DNA from: Lysobacteraceae bacterium
GTDB taxonomy: Bacteria > Pseudomonadota > Gammaproteobacteria > Nevskiales > Nevskiaceae
Assembly: GCA_013823855.1 (NCBI GenBank)
Contig: PNMW01000044.1
Coordinates: forward strand, 1-64,000
DNA: 64,000 nucleotides
Direction of reading: 5' to 3'
Shown: piece by piece, positions 17,501-26,398 of the stretch
Numbering within the stretch: the stretch's first letter is position 1
Layout of the letters: each line of letters starts with the position of its first letter
Translations under genes and position numbers: made by a program
Notes under the pieces: generated by a model
Databases searched by the model: none
Told to the model about the DNA's origin: nothing
The model's input: the letters and a program-made list of their open reading frames with translations, nothing else

Positions 17501-18319
17501 CTAGAAGAACGCCATCGTCCGCACCTCGATGCTTTCGCGCGGCACGGCATCGGGGCGGGTGTGCGGATGCTCGAAGGCGCTGTGGAACATGAAGCGGGCG
17601 CGGCCGTCGGTTTCGCTGTCGTAGGTCTTCAGCAGCAGCGCCTGGCTGGCATCCATGCCGGGGAAATAGACCCAGCGATGCGCGGGGTTCGGCCGCATCA
17701 CGTGGATCTCGCCGGTGCGCTCGCGGTACTTCAGATCCATCAGCAGCAGATCCTCCGGCACCTGGGTGCTGGCATCGCACATCGCCAGCGGCAGTTCCTC
17801 GACCCGCGCTCGCAGCGGCTTCCAGACGTTGTAGAACGCCACCCGCCGGGCGAGCAGCGCCTCGGCCTCGTCCGGCAGCAGGTCGCGCACCCGCTGCGGG
17901 CCGCTCCTGACCGTGTAGTCGCTGTGCACCAGCTGCACGGCCGGGCGCTGCACGGTGGTCTGCGCGCGCAGATCGTCGGGCATGCGCCGGCGGATCGTGT
18001 GATCGAAGACCAGCACCCGTCGCGCGCCGCTGTGGCGCTGCACGTGTTCGACGACCTGCGCGTAGTACGCGGCCTTCACCGCCGCCTCGTCGTCGAACGC
18101 CGTGAAGTCGGCCGGGAAGTCGTGGATCTCGAAGCCCTGGCGATCGGCCGAGAACTGCGCGGCCTGCGGCCAGCCGTCGTGGATCGCGACCGTTCGCGGC
18201 TCGCTGCCCGGCGGATTGCGATCGACCTCGCCGTCCGGCTCGTAGAACCAGGTGTTCAGGCGGCGGCCGTTGTCGGCGCTGTAGTTCAGGGTGGCGCGAA
18301 TCGGCGGCGTGGCGTTCAT
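17501..18319 (-). CDS. CmcJ/NvfI family oxidoreductase
   Basis: A 272-residue soluble protein of the family that includes the cephamycin-pathway protein CmcJ and fungal AsaB/NvfI-type enzymes. Features are the N-terminal ATLNYSADNGRRLNTWFYEP, VFDHTIRRR (about 103-111), VHSDYT, AFYNVWKPL and MDASQALLLKTYDS, and the end FHSAFEHPHTRPDAVPRESIEVRTMAFF. The conserved His/Asp pairs (FDHTIRR, HSDYT) suit an Fe(II)/2-oxoglutarate-type active site. There is no biosynthetic cluster around it, so it is an orphan tailoring-type enzyme with unknown substrate. It lies 97 nt downstream of ppk1 on the same strand and may be transcribed from it. Confidence 0.85.
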   Translation of the reverse strand: MNATPPIRATLNYSADNGRRLNTWFYEPDGEVDRNPPGSEPRTVAIHDGWPQAAQFSADRQGFEIHDFPADFTAFDDEAAVKAAYYAQVVEHVQRHSGARRVLVFDHTIRRRMPDDLRAQTTVQRPAVQLVHSDYTVRSGPQRVRDLLPDEAEALLARRVAFYNVWKPLRARVEELPLAMCDASTQVPEDLLLMDLKYRERTGEIHVMRPNPAHRWVYFPGMDASQALLLKTYDSETDGRARFMFHSAFEHPHTRPDAVPRESIEVRTMAFF

Positions 18320-18416
18320 CGGCAGCTCGTCCGGAAGTGTCCCGGATAGTTGCGGGCCGCCAGCGACGCTTCAAGGAGGAACCACCCTCGCCGGCCGCCG
18401 CCGGCCGGGCGCCTGC

Positions 18417-20561
18417 TCAGTTGGCCCTGCGCCGCGGCTTCGCCTTCGGGGTCAGCTTCAGCACCGGCTCGTCGCCGGCGCTCAGGCCCGGCATCGCGAC
18501 CACGCCGGCTTCGGCGAGCATGCGCGTCTGCGCGCTGATCGCATCGGCCGGCCCTTCGGCGCGGACATAGCGGCCGTCGGCCTGCAGCAGCCAGCTTTGC
18601 GCGGTGTCGGCGAGATAGGTTTCCAGATGCTCGCGAACCCGGGCACTGATTTCCGGATCGCGCAGCGGAAACGCGATCTCGACCCTGCGCAGCAGGTTGC
18701 GCTCCATCCAGTCGGCGCTCGACAGCCAGACCTGATCGTGGCCGCCATGGTGGAACCAGAAAGCCCGCTGGTGTTCGAGGAAGCGGCCGACCACCGAGCG
18801 CACCCGGATGTGGTCGGACAGCCCCGGCACGCCGGGACGCAGGGAACACATGCCCCGGACGATCAGGTCGATCTGCACGCCGGCCTGCGAGGCCTCGTAG
18901 AGCGCCTTGATGGTCTCCGGCTCGACCAGGCCATTCATCTTGGCGACGATCCGCGCCGGCCGGCCCTTCAGCGCCTGCTGGCGTTCGTCCTCGATGCGCT
19001 CGCGGATGCCGGTGGCGAGCGTGAACGGCGCCTGCAGCAGGCGCTTCAGCGCCGGCACCTTGCCGAGGCTGGTCAGCTGCAGGAACACGTTGTGGACGTC
19101 GCGGCAGATCTCGCTGTCGGCGGTCAGCAGGCCGTAGTCGGTATAGGCGCGTGCGGTCCGCGGATGGTAGTTGCCGGTGCCGAGATGCGCGTAGTGGCGC
19201 AGCCCGGTGTCTTCGCGCCGGACGATCAGCATCATCTTGGCGTGGGTCTTGTAGCCGACCACGCCGTAGACGACATGGGCGCCGGCATCCTGCAGGGCTT
19301 CGGCCAGGGAGATGTTGTCGGCCTCGTCGAAGCGGGCGCGCAGTTCGACGACCACCGTCACTTCCTTGCCGGCACGGGCCGCCTGGATCAGCGCTTCGGC
19401 GACCGCGCTCTTGGCGCCGGTGCGGTACAGCGTCTGCTTGATCGCCAGCACATTCGGGTCTTTTGCCGCCTGGCGCAGCAGTTCCAGCACCGGCGCGAAC
19501 GCGTCGTAGGGATGCTGCAGCAGCCGGTCCTTTTCGCGCATCGCCGCGAACAGGTCGCCGGCCAGCGGCTTCGGGACCCTGGGCGTGAACGGCGGGTCCT
19601 TGAGATCGGCGCGGTCGATCAGGTCCGGCACCGTCAGCAGCCGCATCAGGTTGACCGGGCCGTTGCACGGATAGATGTCGGCGTTCGACAGGTTCAGCTC
19701 TTCGGCCAGGTAGCGGATCAGCTCGTCAGGGCAGTTGTGCGCCACTTCCAGTCGCACGGTATCGCCCCACTGGCGCTGTTCGAGTTCGTCTTCGAGCGCT
19801 TCGAGCAGATCGGAGGCTTCGGCTTCATCGACCAGCAGATCGGAGTTGCGGGTGACCCGGAACTGGAAGCAGCCGCTCGGCTCCATGCCCGGGAACAGCT
19901 GGCCGACCTGGGCGTGGATGACGCTGGACAGGAACACGAAATCGTAGGGGCCGGTGCCGGGCACGCTGGTCGGCAGCTGGATCAGCCGCGGCAGCGCGCG
20001 CGGCGCCTGCACCACGGCGTAGCCGATGTTGCGGCCGAAGGCGTCGCGACCGTCGAGGCCGACGATGAAGTTCAGCGACTTGTTCATGATCCGCGGGAAC
20101 GGATGCGCCGGGTCGAGGCCGATCGGCGACAGCACCGGCATCACCTCGTTCTCGAAGTAGGCCTTGAGCCAGGTTTCCTGCTCGGCCGACCAGCTCGAAC
20201 GCCGGAGGAAACGGATCGACTCGGCTTCCAGCGCCGGGATCACCACCTCGTTCAGCACCCGGTACTGGTCATCGACCAGCGCATGGGCCGAACCGGCGAT
20301 GGCCGCCAGCAGCTCGGCCGGGGAATTGCCGTCCGGGCCGACCGTGGCAGCGCCGACCTTGACCATCTGCTTGAGCCCGGCGACCCGGATCTCGAAGAAC
20401 TCGTCGAGGTTCGAGCAGGAGATGCAGAGGAATTTCAGCCGCTCCAGCAGCGGTACCCGGATGTCCTCGGCCTGCGCCAGCACCCGGCGGTTGAACTCGA
20501 GCAGCGACAGCTCGCGGTTGATGAACGTGGGCAGCGGCGGCGACGGCGGCGCAGAGGTCAT
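18417..20561 (-). CDS. ppk: Polyphosphate kinase 1
   Basis: A 714-residue polyphosphate kinase, polymerising the gamma-phosphate of ATP into polyphosphate at the membrane face. The N-terminal domain begins FINRELSLLEFNRRVLAQA; SCSNLDEFFEIRVAGLKQ is the conserved early motif. The catalytic core includes IKQTLYRTG, VVELRARFDEADNI and GYKTHAKMMLIVRR, where His440 matches the phosphorylated His of E. coli PPK; YAHLGTGNYHPRTA follows. The Lys/Arg-rich C-terminus (KLTPKAKPRRRAN) is short. ATG 20561 was chosen over an upstream in-frame GTG at 20576. Neighbours suggest no stress operon; ppx is not in the window. Confidence 0.97.
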   Translation of the reverse strand: MTSAPPSPPLPTFINRELSLLEFNRRVLAQAEDIRVPLLERLKFLCISCSNLDEFFEIRVAGLKQMVKVGAATVGPDGNSPAELLAAIAGSAHALVDDQYRVLNEVVIPALEAESIRFLRRSSWSAEQETWLKAYFENEVMPVLSPIGLDPAHPFPRIMNKSLNFIVGLDGRDAFGRNIGYAVVQAPRALPRLIQLPTSVPGTGPYDFVFLSSVIHAQVGQLFPGMEPSGCFQFRVTRNSDLLVDEAEASDLLEALEDELEQRQWGDTVRLEVAHNCPDELIRYLAEELNLSNADIYPCNGPVNLMRLLTVPDLIDRADLKDPPFTPRVPKPLAGDLFAAMREKDRLLQHPYDAFAPVLELLRQAAKDPNVLAIKQTLYRTGAKSAVAEALIQAARAGKEVTVVVELRARFDEADNISLAEALQDAGAHVVYGVVGYKTHAKMMLIVRREDTGLRHYAHLGTGNYHPRTARAYTDYGLLTADSEICRDVHNVFLQLTSLGKVPALKRLLQAPFTLATGIRERIEDERQQALKGRPARIVAKMNGLVEPETIKALYEASQAGVQIDLIVRGMCSLRPGVPGLSDHIRVRSVVGRFLEHQRAFWFHHGGHDQVWLSSADWMERNLLRRVEIAFPLRDPEISARVREHLETYLADTAQSWLLQADGRYVRAEGPADAISAQTRMLAEAGVVAMPGLSAGDEPVLKLTPKAKPRRRAN

Positions 20562-20651
20562 GCGGAGCGATAACACGGTGACGAGGCTTGAGATCGTACT
20601 AGAAGGCGGATTTGTGAAGCTTTCATGACAGTGGACGTCCGGCGGCGGGAT

Positions 20652-23396
20652 TCAGCGGCCGGACGCGTTGAGCACCGTCTCGAACGGTTCGATGTCGCTG
20701 GCGGCGACACCGGCCGCGCGCATCGCGACGACCGACTCGGCCAGCGCCTGCCGGCTGGCGGCGCTGCGATCGCGCTGGTGGACGATGCGCGCCCTCAGCG
20801 CCGCCAGCAGCTCGGCCCGGCCGGGATCGCTGGTGGTGGCCTGCAGTGCCTTGGCGTCGATCGCCGCCAGCACCCGCAGCGCTTCGGCGTGATGGCCGGA
20901 TTCGGCAGCCAGGTCGGCCAGCCCGAAGCGCGCCGCCTGCACCAGCGAGGACTGGGCGCCTGAAGTCTTCACCAGCCCGGCTTCGGCGGCACGCAGGTTG
21001 TCGACTGCCGCGTCGCGCTGGCCCAGTTCGGACTCCAGGAAACCGAGATTCATCCGCTCGACCAGCGTGTACTGGTTGCCGGCCCCCCAGCGCCGCTGCG
21101 CGCGGGCCAGCACCTCGCGCTGGATCGCCAGCGCCGCCGCGCTGTCGCCGGCCAGCGACTGCATGCGGCCGAGGCTGGACAAGGCCGAGATGGTCCGCTG
21201 GCCGTCCTCGCCTTCCAGCTGCTCGAACGCCGTGACCGCCGCCTGCGCGTAGGGAATCGCTTCGCCGACGCGATCCTGGGCGCGCAGGGCATTGGCCAGA
21301 TTCAGGCGGGCGCTGGCCAGCGCCGCGCCGCCGGCATTGGCCTCGGTGTAGCGCTCGCCGGACAGCATTCCGCGGGCGATCAGCTCGGCTTCGCGCGGCC
21401 GCTGCAGGCGCAGCAGGCAGCCGGCGATGGTGCCTTCGATATGCGCGGCCGCTGCGGCATCGTCCGGGTGCAGCAGAAGGTTCAGCCGCTCGGCATGGCG
21501 GTAGCGGGCCAGTGCCGCTTCCGGCTCGACCTTCTGGTAGTGCCAGGTGCCGTGGGCCAGCTGGGCCTTCAGCGCGATCTCGCTGGCCGCCTGCAGCCGG
21601 GCGCCGGCGGCGGCATCGCTGCGCGCCAGCTGCGCCCTGGCGTCGTCGAAGCGCGACAGGAAGCTCAAGGTCAGCGCCCGCTCGTAGCCGGTCAGCACGG
21701 CCTCGTCCGACAGCGGGCCGAGCACCGCGTCGAACAGGGTCAGCGCCCGCGCCAGCTGCGGCTCGGCGAGGTCGTAGCTGGCCAGCGCCCGGTAGGCGCG
21801 GCCCAATGTGCGGCGCAGCCCGGCCTCGACCAGCGGCGCGCCATCGAAGCGATCGCCGAGGCGTTCGGCGGCGCGGTCGATCACTTCGCGCAGCGGCGGA
21901 TTGCGCTGGTACCAGCCGGTCGCGGCACCGCCGGCACCGGCGGCGCCGAGCAGGTCGTCGGTGAGAAAGCGATTGGCGGCTTCGGCGAGCGCGGCCTGCT
22001 GGCGCGCGGTATCGCGGGCCAGCCCGGCCTGGTGCGCCTGCCACAGGCTGGCGCCGAGGCCGAGCAGCATCAGCACGCCAGCCGCCAGCATCCACGGCCG
22101 CCTCGCCTGGCTGCGTTCGATGCGCCGCTCGGCCGCCGTGGCGCGGGCTTCGGCATCGAGCAGGCGCCGCGCCGCCTCGCGACGTCGGCCCCGGTCACGC
22201 AGCCGCTGCAGCAGCGCGGCCACCGTTTCCAGCCGCTGCTGCGGCTGGCCGGCGGTGGCGGCGGCGATGTCGGCGCGCACCTCGGCGTCGGCGATGTCCT
22301 GCTCCCAGCCGGTCGCCATCGGCCGTTTCAGATCGCCGACCAGCAGCTGGTAGAGGATCAGCCCGAGCGCGTAGACATCGCTCTGCACGCTCGGCGCCTG
22401 GCCGGCGATCAGCTCCGGTGCCAGATACAGCGGCGTGCCGTCGGCGGCCCGCGCGGCATCGGCGACGGTGAAGCCGAGCCGGGTGATGCCGAGCGCGTCG
22501 AGCCGCTCCGGCTCCAGCAGCCGGCTGCTGCCGAAGTCGCCGAGCTTCGGCTGCCAGGGCAGCGTTTCGCCGGCTGCCGCGCGCGGCGCGACCAGCACAT
22601 TGGCCGGCTTCAGGTCCTTGTGCAGCACGCCGACCGAATGCGCCGCCGCCACGGCGTCGGCGATCGCCAGGAACAGGGCGATGCGCGCTTCGCCGTCGAG
22701 CGCCGCCAGATGGCCCTGTGCCGCCCAGGCCGCCAGATCGACGCCGCCGTCCTCGGATTCGAGGAAGAACGGCGGCGCCTCGAAGTTCCAGTCGAGCACC
22801 CGCACCAGGTCGTCGCGCGGCCCCAGCGCCTCGCGGAGCAACCGCGACATGGTGGCCTCGCGTTTGAGTGCCGCCAGGCTTTCGCCATCGCTGCCGAACT
22901 TGTAGATGCGCGCCTCGCCAGTCTTCGTGTGGCGGGCGCGCCAGACCTCGCTGCCATCGTGGGCACCGAGCAGGGATTCGAGCCGGAAGGCCTCGCGGCC
23001 CGGCACCGGCGTGTCGACCGCCAGCGCCAGCCCGGTGTGCAGCCGGCGGCCGACGGCGATCCGCTCGACCGGCCCGGCCAGCCGGTAGCCGATCCGCGGC
23101 AAGGTGCTGATCCGCGCGCTTTCCCGCTCGCCGAGCGCCTTGCGCAGCTTGGTCACGGCATTGGCCAGCACGTTGTCGACGGTCGGCCGCCCGGCCCAGA
23201 CCGCCTCCAGCAGTTCCTCGCGGCTCACCACCTCGTCCGGGTGGCGCAGCAGTTCGGCGAGCACCTGCAGCGGCCGCTGCTCCAGTTCGACCGGCTGGCC
23301 GTCGACGCTCAGCGACTGGCGCGACGCGTCGTACTCCGCCGCGCCGAAACGGTAGCGGTACAGCGGTGCGTCGCGGCGCGGCTCCCTGCGTTCCAT
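20652..23396 (-). CDS. Winged-helix / Ser-Thr kinase / TPR membrane sensor (copy 2)
   Basis: A 914-residue paralogue of the sensor at 5439-8249 with the same domain order: winged helix (~15-110, LLRHPDEVVSREELLEAVWA, RIGYRLAGP), kinase (~138-400), membrane helix (~434-453) and TPR-like region to the end. The catalytic loop HKDLKPAN (259-266), DFG (287-289) and APE (326-328) are intact, and the ATP lysine is in RIYKFG. The glycine loop is degenerate (LGAHDGSEVW instead of GxGxxG), so activity may be reduced or altered. In both copies the HRD Arg is Lys. It is divergent from a lipoprotein gene, with an 11-bp-period repeat in the gap, and 90 bp downstream of the ppk start. ATG 23396 opens just before the winged helix. 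Confidence 0.9.
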   Translation of the reverse strand: MERREPRRDAPLYRYRFGAAEYDASRQSLSVDGQPVELEQRPLQVLAELLRHPDEVVSREELLEAVWAGRPTVDNVLANAVTKLRKALGERESARISTLPRIGYRLAGPVERIAVGRRLHTGLALAVDTPVPGREAFRLESLLGAHDGSEVWRARHTKTGEARIYKFGSDGESLAALKREATMSRLLREALGPRDDLVRVLDWNFEAPPFFLESEDGGVDLAAWAAQGHLAALDGEARIALFLAIADAVAAAHSVGVLHKDLKPANVLVAPRAAAGETLPWQPKLGDFGSSRLLEPERLDALGITRLGFTVADAARAADGTPLYLAPELIAGQAPSVQSDVYALGLILYQLLVGDLKRPMATGWEQDIADAEVRADIAAATAGQPQQRLETVAALLQRLRDRGRRREAARRLLDAEARATAAERRIERSQARRPWMLAAGVLMLLGLGASLWQAHQAGLARDTARQQAALAEAANRFLTDDLLGAAGAGGAATGWYQRNPPLREVIDRAAERLGDRFDGAPLVEAGLRRTLGRAYRALASYDLAEPQLARALTLFDAVLGPLSDEAVLTGYERALTLSFLSRFDDARAQLARSDAAAGARLQAASEIALKAQLAHGTWHYQKVEPEAALARYRHAERLNLLLHPDDAAAAAHIEGTIAGCLLRLQRPREAELIARGMLSGERYTEANAGGAALASARLNLANALRAQDRVGEAIPYAQAAVTAFEQLEGEDGQRTISALSSLGRMQSLAGDSAAALAIQREVLARAQRRWGAGNQYTLVERMNLGFLESELGQRDAAVDNLRAAEAGLVKTSGAQSSLVQAARFGLADLAAESGHHAEALRVLAAIDAKALQATTSDPGRAELLAALRARIVHQRDRSAASRQALAESVVAMRAAGVAASDIEPFETVLNASGR

Positions 23397-23528
23397 CGGT
23401 GATTTCCAGAAAAAGTGCCGAGGCGTTCGCGCGGTTATCGCGTGCAGGCCCGATGCGGTCAACCGGCGCGGCACCGGACCTGCCACCGGCTTGTCCCGCA
23501 AGCCGCTGAACGAAATAGGAAATTCCAG

Positions 23529-23548
23529 CCGTTAGGGTTCCGTTAGGG
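23529..23548. promoter_or_regulatory. 11-bp-period direct repeat, putative winged-helix operator
   Basis: CCGTTAGGG occurs twice (23529-23537 and 23540-23548), joined by TT, so the period is 11 bp. It lies in the 236-bp divergent gap between kinase sensor copy 2 and the lipoprotein operon, 85 bp upstream of the lipoprotein start. The spacing matches the repeats beside sensor copy 1, though the half-site sequence differs. Binding by sensor copy 2 is inferred. Confidence 0.45.
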
Positions 23549-23632
23549 CGGCGTGATGGCGTTGTCCCGGGGGCTGCGGCTGACTGCGGCCCATCGCTGA
23601 ACCGCCCACCGCTGTCGACAGGACCGCCCGCC

Positions 23633-24610
23633 ATGACCGATGCCCGACCCTCTCCGCCGCGCCCTGATCGCCGCGCCGCCGCGCTGGCCGTCGCCGCGCT
23701 GGCCGTCGCCGCGCTGCTCGCCGCCTGCGGCAACGGTGGCGACAGCGCGCCGGCCACCGGTGCCGCGCCAGCCGTTGCATCCGCCGCCGCGAAAGCCGGA
23801 GCGGCCGGCAGCGGTGACGACGACCTGCGTTGCCCGGCGAAGATCAGGACCCGGGTCGAAGGGCCGGACATCGCCGGCCTGCGCCTCGGCCTGAGCCGCG
23901 ACGAGGCGCTCAACCTGGCGCGCTGCGCGCAGCCGGAGGCCGTGGTCGCCGACGAGAACCGCTTCCTGTCCGGCCTGAACACCGGCGCGATGAAGCTCGG
24001 CCCGCAGCAGTTCACCGTGCAGTCCGGCGACACCGCCGACTGCAAGTTCAGCAGCCTCAGCGACGCCCAGGCCTGCGGCCTCGGCCAGCGGGTCTGGAAG
24101 CACGTCGCCGAATCGGTGACCGTGGCGACACCCGGCGTGCCCGGCCGCGAGACTGCCGTCGCCATCTGGCGTACCCAGAACTACCGGCCCGGCGAGCAGC
24201 CGGCCGCGACCACGGTGCAGCAGGCGCTGATCGACAAGTACGGCCCGCCGCAGCGCACCCAGAAGTACGACGGCAACCGGCCGTGGGTGCAGATCTGGTG
24301 GCTGCGCGATCCCGGCGGCCAGCCGCTGTCCGAGCAGAACCCGCTGGCCGGTCGCTGCCCGACGATCCAGGCCCACGCCAACGTGTCGCAGTCCTGGAGC
24401 GAGGCCTGCGGCCTGACCATCGCCGCGATGCTGACCCTGGCGCCGGAAAATCCGCTGCTGGTCGCCGATCTCAGTGTCGGCATGGCCGATCAGGCCAGGC
24501 TCTACGCCTACGGCACGGCGATGCAGGAGGAAATCCTGGCGCTGGAAAAGCAGCGCCAGGAAGGCGAAGCCAAGGCCGCCGCCGAAGGTGCGGCGGCGCC
24601 GAAGCTGTGA
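23633..24610 (+). CDS. Hypothetical lipoprotein
   Basis: A 325-residue lipoprotein. The signal has a long Ala-rich hydrophobic core and lipobox LLAAC (Cys32). An Ala/Gly/Ser linker leads to a folded domain from about residue 65, including GLRLGLSRDEALNLARCAQPEAV, which resembles short 'recruitment by position' modules of other exported proteins, and RETAVAIWRTQNYRPGEQPAA. Five further cysteines suggest periplasmic disulfides. It ends in a charged helix (MQEEILALEKQRQEGEAKAA). Function unknown. It is first of four genes reading away from kinase sensor copy 2; the next starts 8 nt later. Confidence 0.75.
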   Translation: MTDARPSPPRPDRRAAALAVAALAVAALLAACGNGGDSAPATGAAPAVASAAAKAGAAGSGDDDLRCPAKIRTRVEGPDIAGLRLGLSRDEALNLARCAQPEAVVADENRFLSGLNTGAMKLGPQQFTVQSGDTADCKFSSLSDAQACGLGQRVWKHVAESVTVATPGVPGRETAVAIWRTQNYRPGEQPAATTVQQALIDKYGPPQRTQKYDGNRPWVQIWWLRDPGGQPLSEQNPLAGRCPTIQAHANVSQSWSEACGLTIAAMLTLAPENPLLVADLSVGMADQARLYAYGTAMQEEILALEKQRQEGEAKAAAEGAAAPKL

Positions 24611-24618
24611 GTGCCGCC

Positions 24619-25368
24619 ATGACCACCCGCCCTGCCCCGCTGCTGTCGCTGGCGGCATCGCTGCTGCTGACGGCCTGCGGCGGATCCTCGCAGGACCCGT
24701 CGCCGCCGCCGGCAGCCGTCTACGGCGCCGCGCCGGCGCCGTCCGTTGCGCCGACCGCCGAATCGGCGGGCCCGGTGCCGGCGATCGCATCGGCATCGGC
24801 GCCCGCCGTCGGCAGCGACAGCCTCGACTATCCCGACGACCTGCAGCTGCTGCTGCTCGGCTACCGGCTGGCCGGCCAGACGCCGCCGTTCGAGACCTGG
24901 GCGCAGGAGGCGCAAGCGGTGCGCAACGCCGACGAATTCTCGCGGGCCGGGGTCTTGAAGGCGGAAGTCGAGCGGCTGCAGGCAGTGGCGGCGTCGGTCG
25001 CCGGCGTCGGCTATGTCCGGGTCAAGACCCACTGCAATCTCAGCGAGTACGACGGCGGCCGCGGCGGCTACTACCTGCCGGCGTTCGAGCCGGGCGTGCG
25101 CTACAGCTTCGAGGCGTTCCGCGACAAGGTCGACCTGCAGATCGCCAACAGCGCCGACGCCTATCTCTGGCCGCTGACCCCGGACGCGGCCCGCGGCATC
25201 CTGCAGAAGACCGGCACCCGTGCCGTCGATGTCGACATGCACATCGCGATCACCCGGGCCGCGCGCCGCGCCAACGGCCTGCAGCTCGACGGCCGGGTGC
25301 AGGACTACCGGGTGATCAGCAGCCAGTACGGCAATCCGGCGGTGCTCGGCACCGTCCAGCTCAAGTGA
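24619..25368 (+). CDS. Hypothetical lipoprotein
   Basis: A 249-residue lipoprotein with lipobox LLTAC (Cys20), a Pro/Ala-rich linker to about residue 65, and a folded domain whose start is SDSLDYPDDLQLLLLGYRLA. The C-terminal part (YSFEAFRDKVDLQIANSADAYLWPLT, DMHIAITRAARRANG) mixes strands and helices. I do not recognise a family. It begins 8 nt after the previous lipoprotein gene, so they are one operon; both have similar linkers and may form an outer-membrane complex. Confidence 0.72.
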   Translation: MTTRPAPLLSLAASLLLTACGGSSQDPSPPPAAVYGAAPAPSVAPTAESAGPVPAIASASAPAVGSDSLDYPDDLQLLLLGYRLAGQTPPFETWAQEAQAVRNADEFSRAGVLKAEVERLQAVAASVAGVGYVRVKTHCNLSEYDGGRGGYYLPAFEPGVRYSFEAFRDKVDLQIANSADAYLWPLTPDAARGILQKTGTRAVDVDMHIAITRAARRANGLQLDGRVQDYRVISSQYGNPAVLGTVQLK

Positions 25369-25429
25369 GACAGGCGGTGATGACGCGGCCCGCCGTGTTC
25401 AGCCCCTGCGCCATCCGGGAGTCCTGTCC

Positions 25430-25732
25430 ATGAACGCGATCTGCACGACCCTGCTGCTGTGCTGCCTGCTGCTCGCCGGCTGTCGCGGCGGCGGCCTGAG
25501 CGGCGAGTACGGCCAGCGCAACGAGATCAGCGGCGACTGGAGCACCGTCTACACCTTCAAGGGCGACCGGGTGGAGATCGATCTGCTCGGCAACATCCAG
25601 GTCGGCAGCTTCACCGTCGAGGACCGCAAGGTCTACATCACCTTTGCCGGCCAGACCCAGGCGATGCGCATCGACGACGCCGGCTGCATCGACGGCGGCC
25701 TGCTGTTCGGCCGCGCCTGCAAGAAATCCTGA
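25430..25732 (+). CDS. Small hypothetical lipoprotein
   Basis: A 100-residue lipoprotein; lipobox LLAGC with Cys18. The mature part is a small beta-type domain: GEYGQRNEISGDWSTVYTFK, RVEIDLLGNIQVGSFTVED and KVYITFAGQTQAMRID, with a Cys pair (GCIDGG, GRACKK) near the end that may form a disulfide. The spacing of short strands resembles small lipocalin-like 'fold-change' domains used in envelope lipoproteins, without clear homology. It lies 61 nt after the preceding lipoprotein gene. Confidence 0.7.
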   Translation: MNAICTTLLLCCLLLAGCRGGGLSGEYGQRNEISGDWSTVYTFKGDRVEIDLLGNIQVGSFTVEDRKVYITFAGQTQAMRIDDAGCIDGGLLFGRACKKS

Positions 25733-25768
25733 CCGCCCCGCCCCACCCACCCACCCCGGAGACCCCTC

Positions 25769-26380
25769 ATGTCCGCCAGCCTGATTCGCACCGTCCACGT
25801 CGGCAGCAAAGCGATCGAGATCCACACCTTCAGCGGCGAAGTGCTGGAGTCGCAGAAGTGGACCACCACGCAGATTTCCGGCGGCGGTGGTGGTGGCTAC
25901 AGCCACAACGGCACCGGCTTCTCGTCGAGCGCGCCGGTCACCTCGCGCACCACCACGCATGACCAGATCTTCGTCCGCGCCCCCAGCGGCGAGGAGCGGG
26001 CGCTGGAGCTGTCCGATGTCCATCTGGCGGTCCGCAAGGGCCAGTGGCTGACCCTGGTGCTGGCGATCAAGGCCGGCAAGCAGCAGGGTCCGTACGTGGC
26101 GGTCTACAACCACAACACCGGCGCGCTGGACTGGGTCGCCAAGGCGGTCAACGACAGCTGCGGGCCGATGCTCTACAACCTGCTGATCGTGATCGGCGTG
26201 TTCGCAGGTGTCGGCGGCACGTTCGCGCTGCTCGGCGGGGAGTTCCTCTCCGGCCTGTTCTTCGGCGGACTCGGCATCGGCGGCATCCTGTGGATCGTCC
26301 GCCGCCGCAAGGCGTTCAAGGCCGAGATCAGCGGGCTGGCCGCGCAGTTCAAGGCCCAGCACGGGCCGGCGCAAGCCTGA
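25769..26380 (+). CDS. Hypothetical membrane protein with two C-terminal helices
   Basis: A 203-residue protein. The N-terminal half is soluble and strand-rich, with a Gly run (QISGGGGGGYSHNGTG) and a Ser/Thr-rich loop; it reads like a ligand-binding or regulatory domain. Two membrane helices follow at about residues 133-150 (LYNLLIVIGVFAGVGGTFAL) and 155-175 (FLSGLFFGGLGIGGILWIV), then a basic cytoplasmic tail (RRRKAFKAEISGL). There is no signal peptide, so the N-terminal domain is probably cytoplasmic. It is last of four genes running from 23633. Confidence 0.7.
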   Translation: MSASLIRTVHVGSKAIEIHTFSGEVLESQKWTTTQISGGGGGGYSHNGTGFSSSAPVTSRTTTHDQIFVRAPSGEERALELSDVHLAVRKGQWLTLVLAIKAGKQQGPYVAVYNHNTGALDWVAKAVNDSCGPMLYNLLIVIGVFAGVGGTFALLGGEFLSGLFFGGLGIGGILWIVRRRKAFKAEISGLAAQFKAQHGPAQA

Positions 26381-26398
26381 GCCGGGACCGGCGCCGGC

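Noticed and set aside
18291-20573. 760-codon open frame on the plus strand
   Set aside because: Antisense to ppk1, which is unmistakable. The plus-strand product is low-complexity and has no motif.
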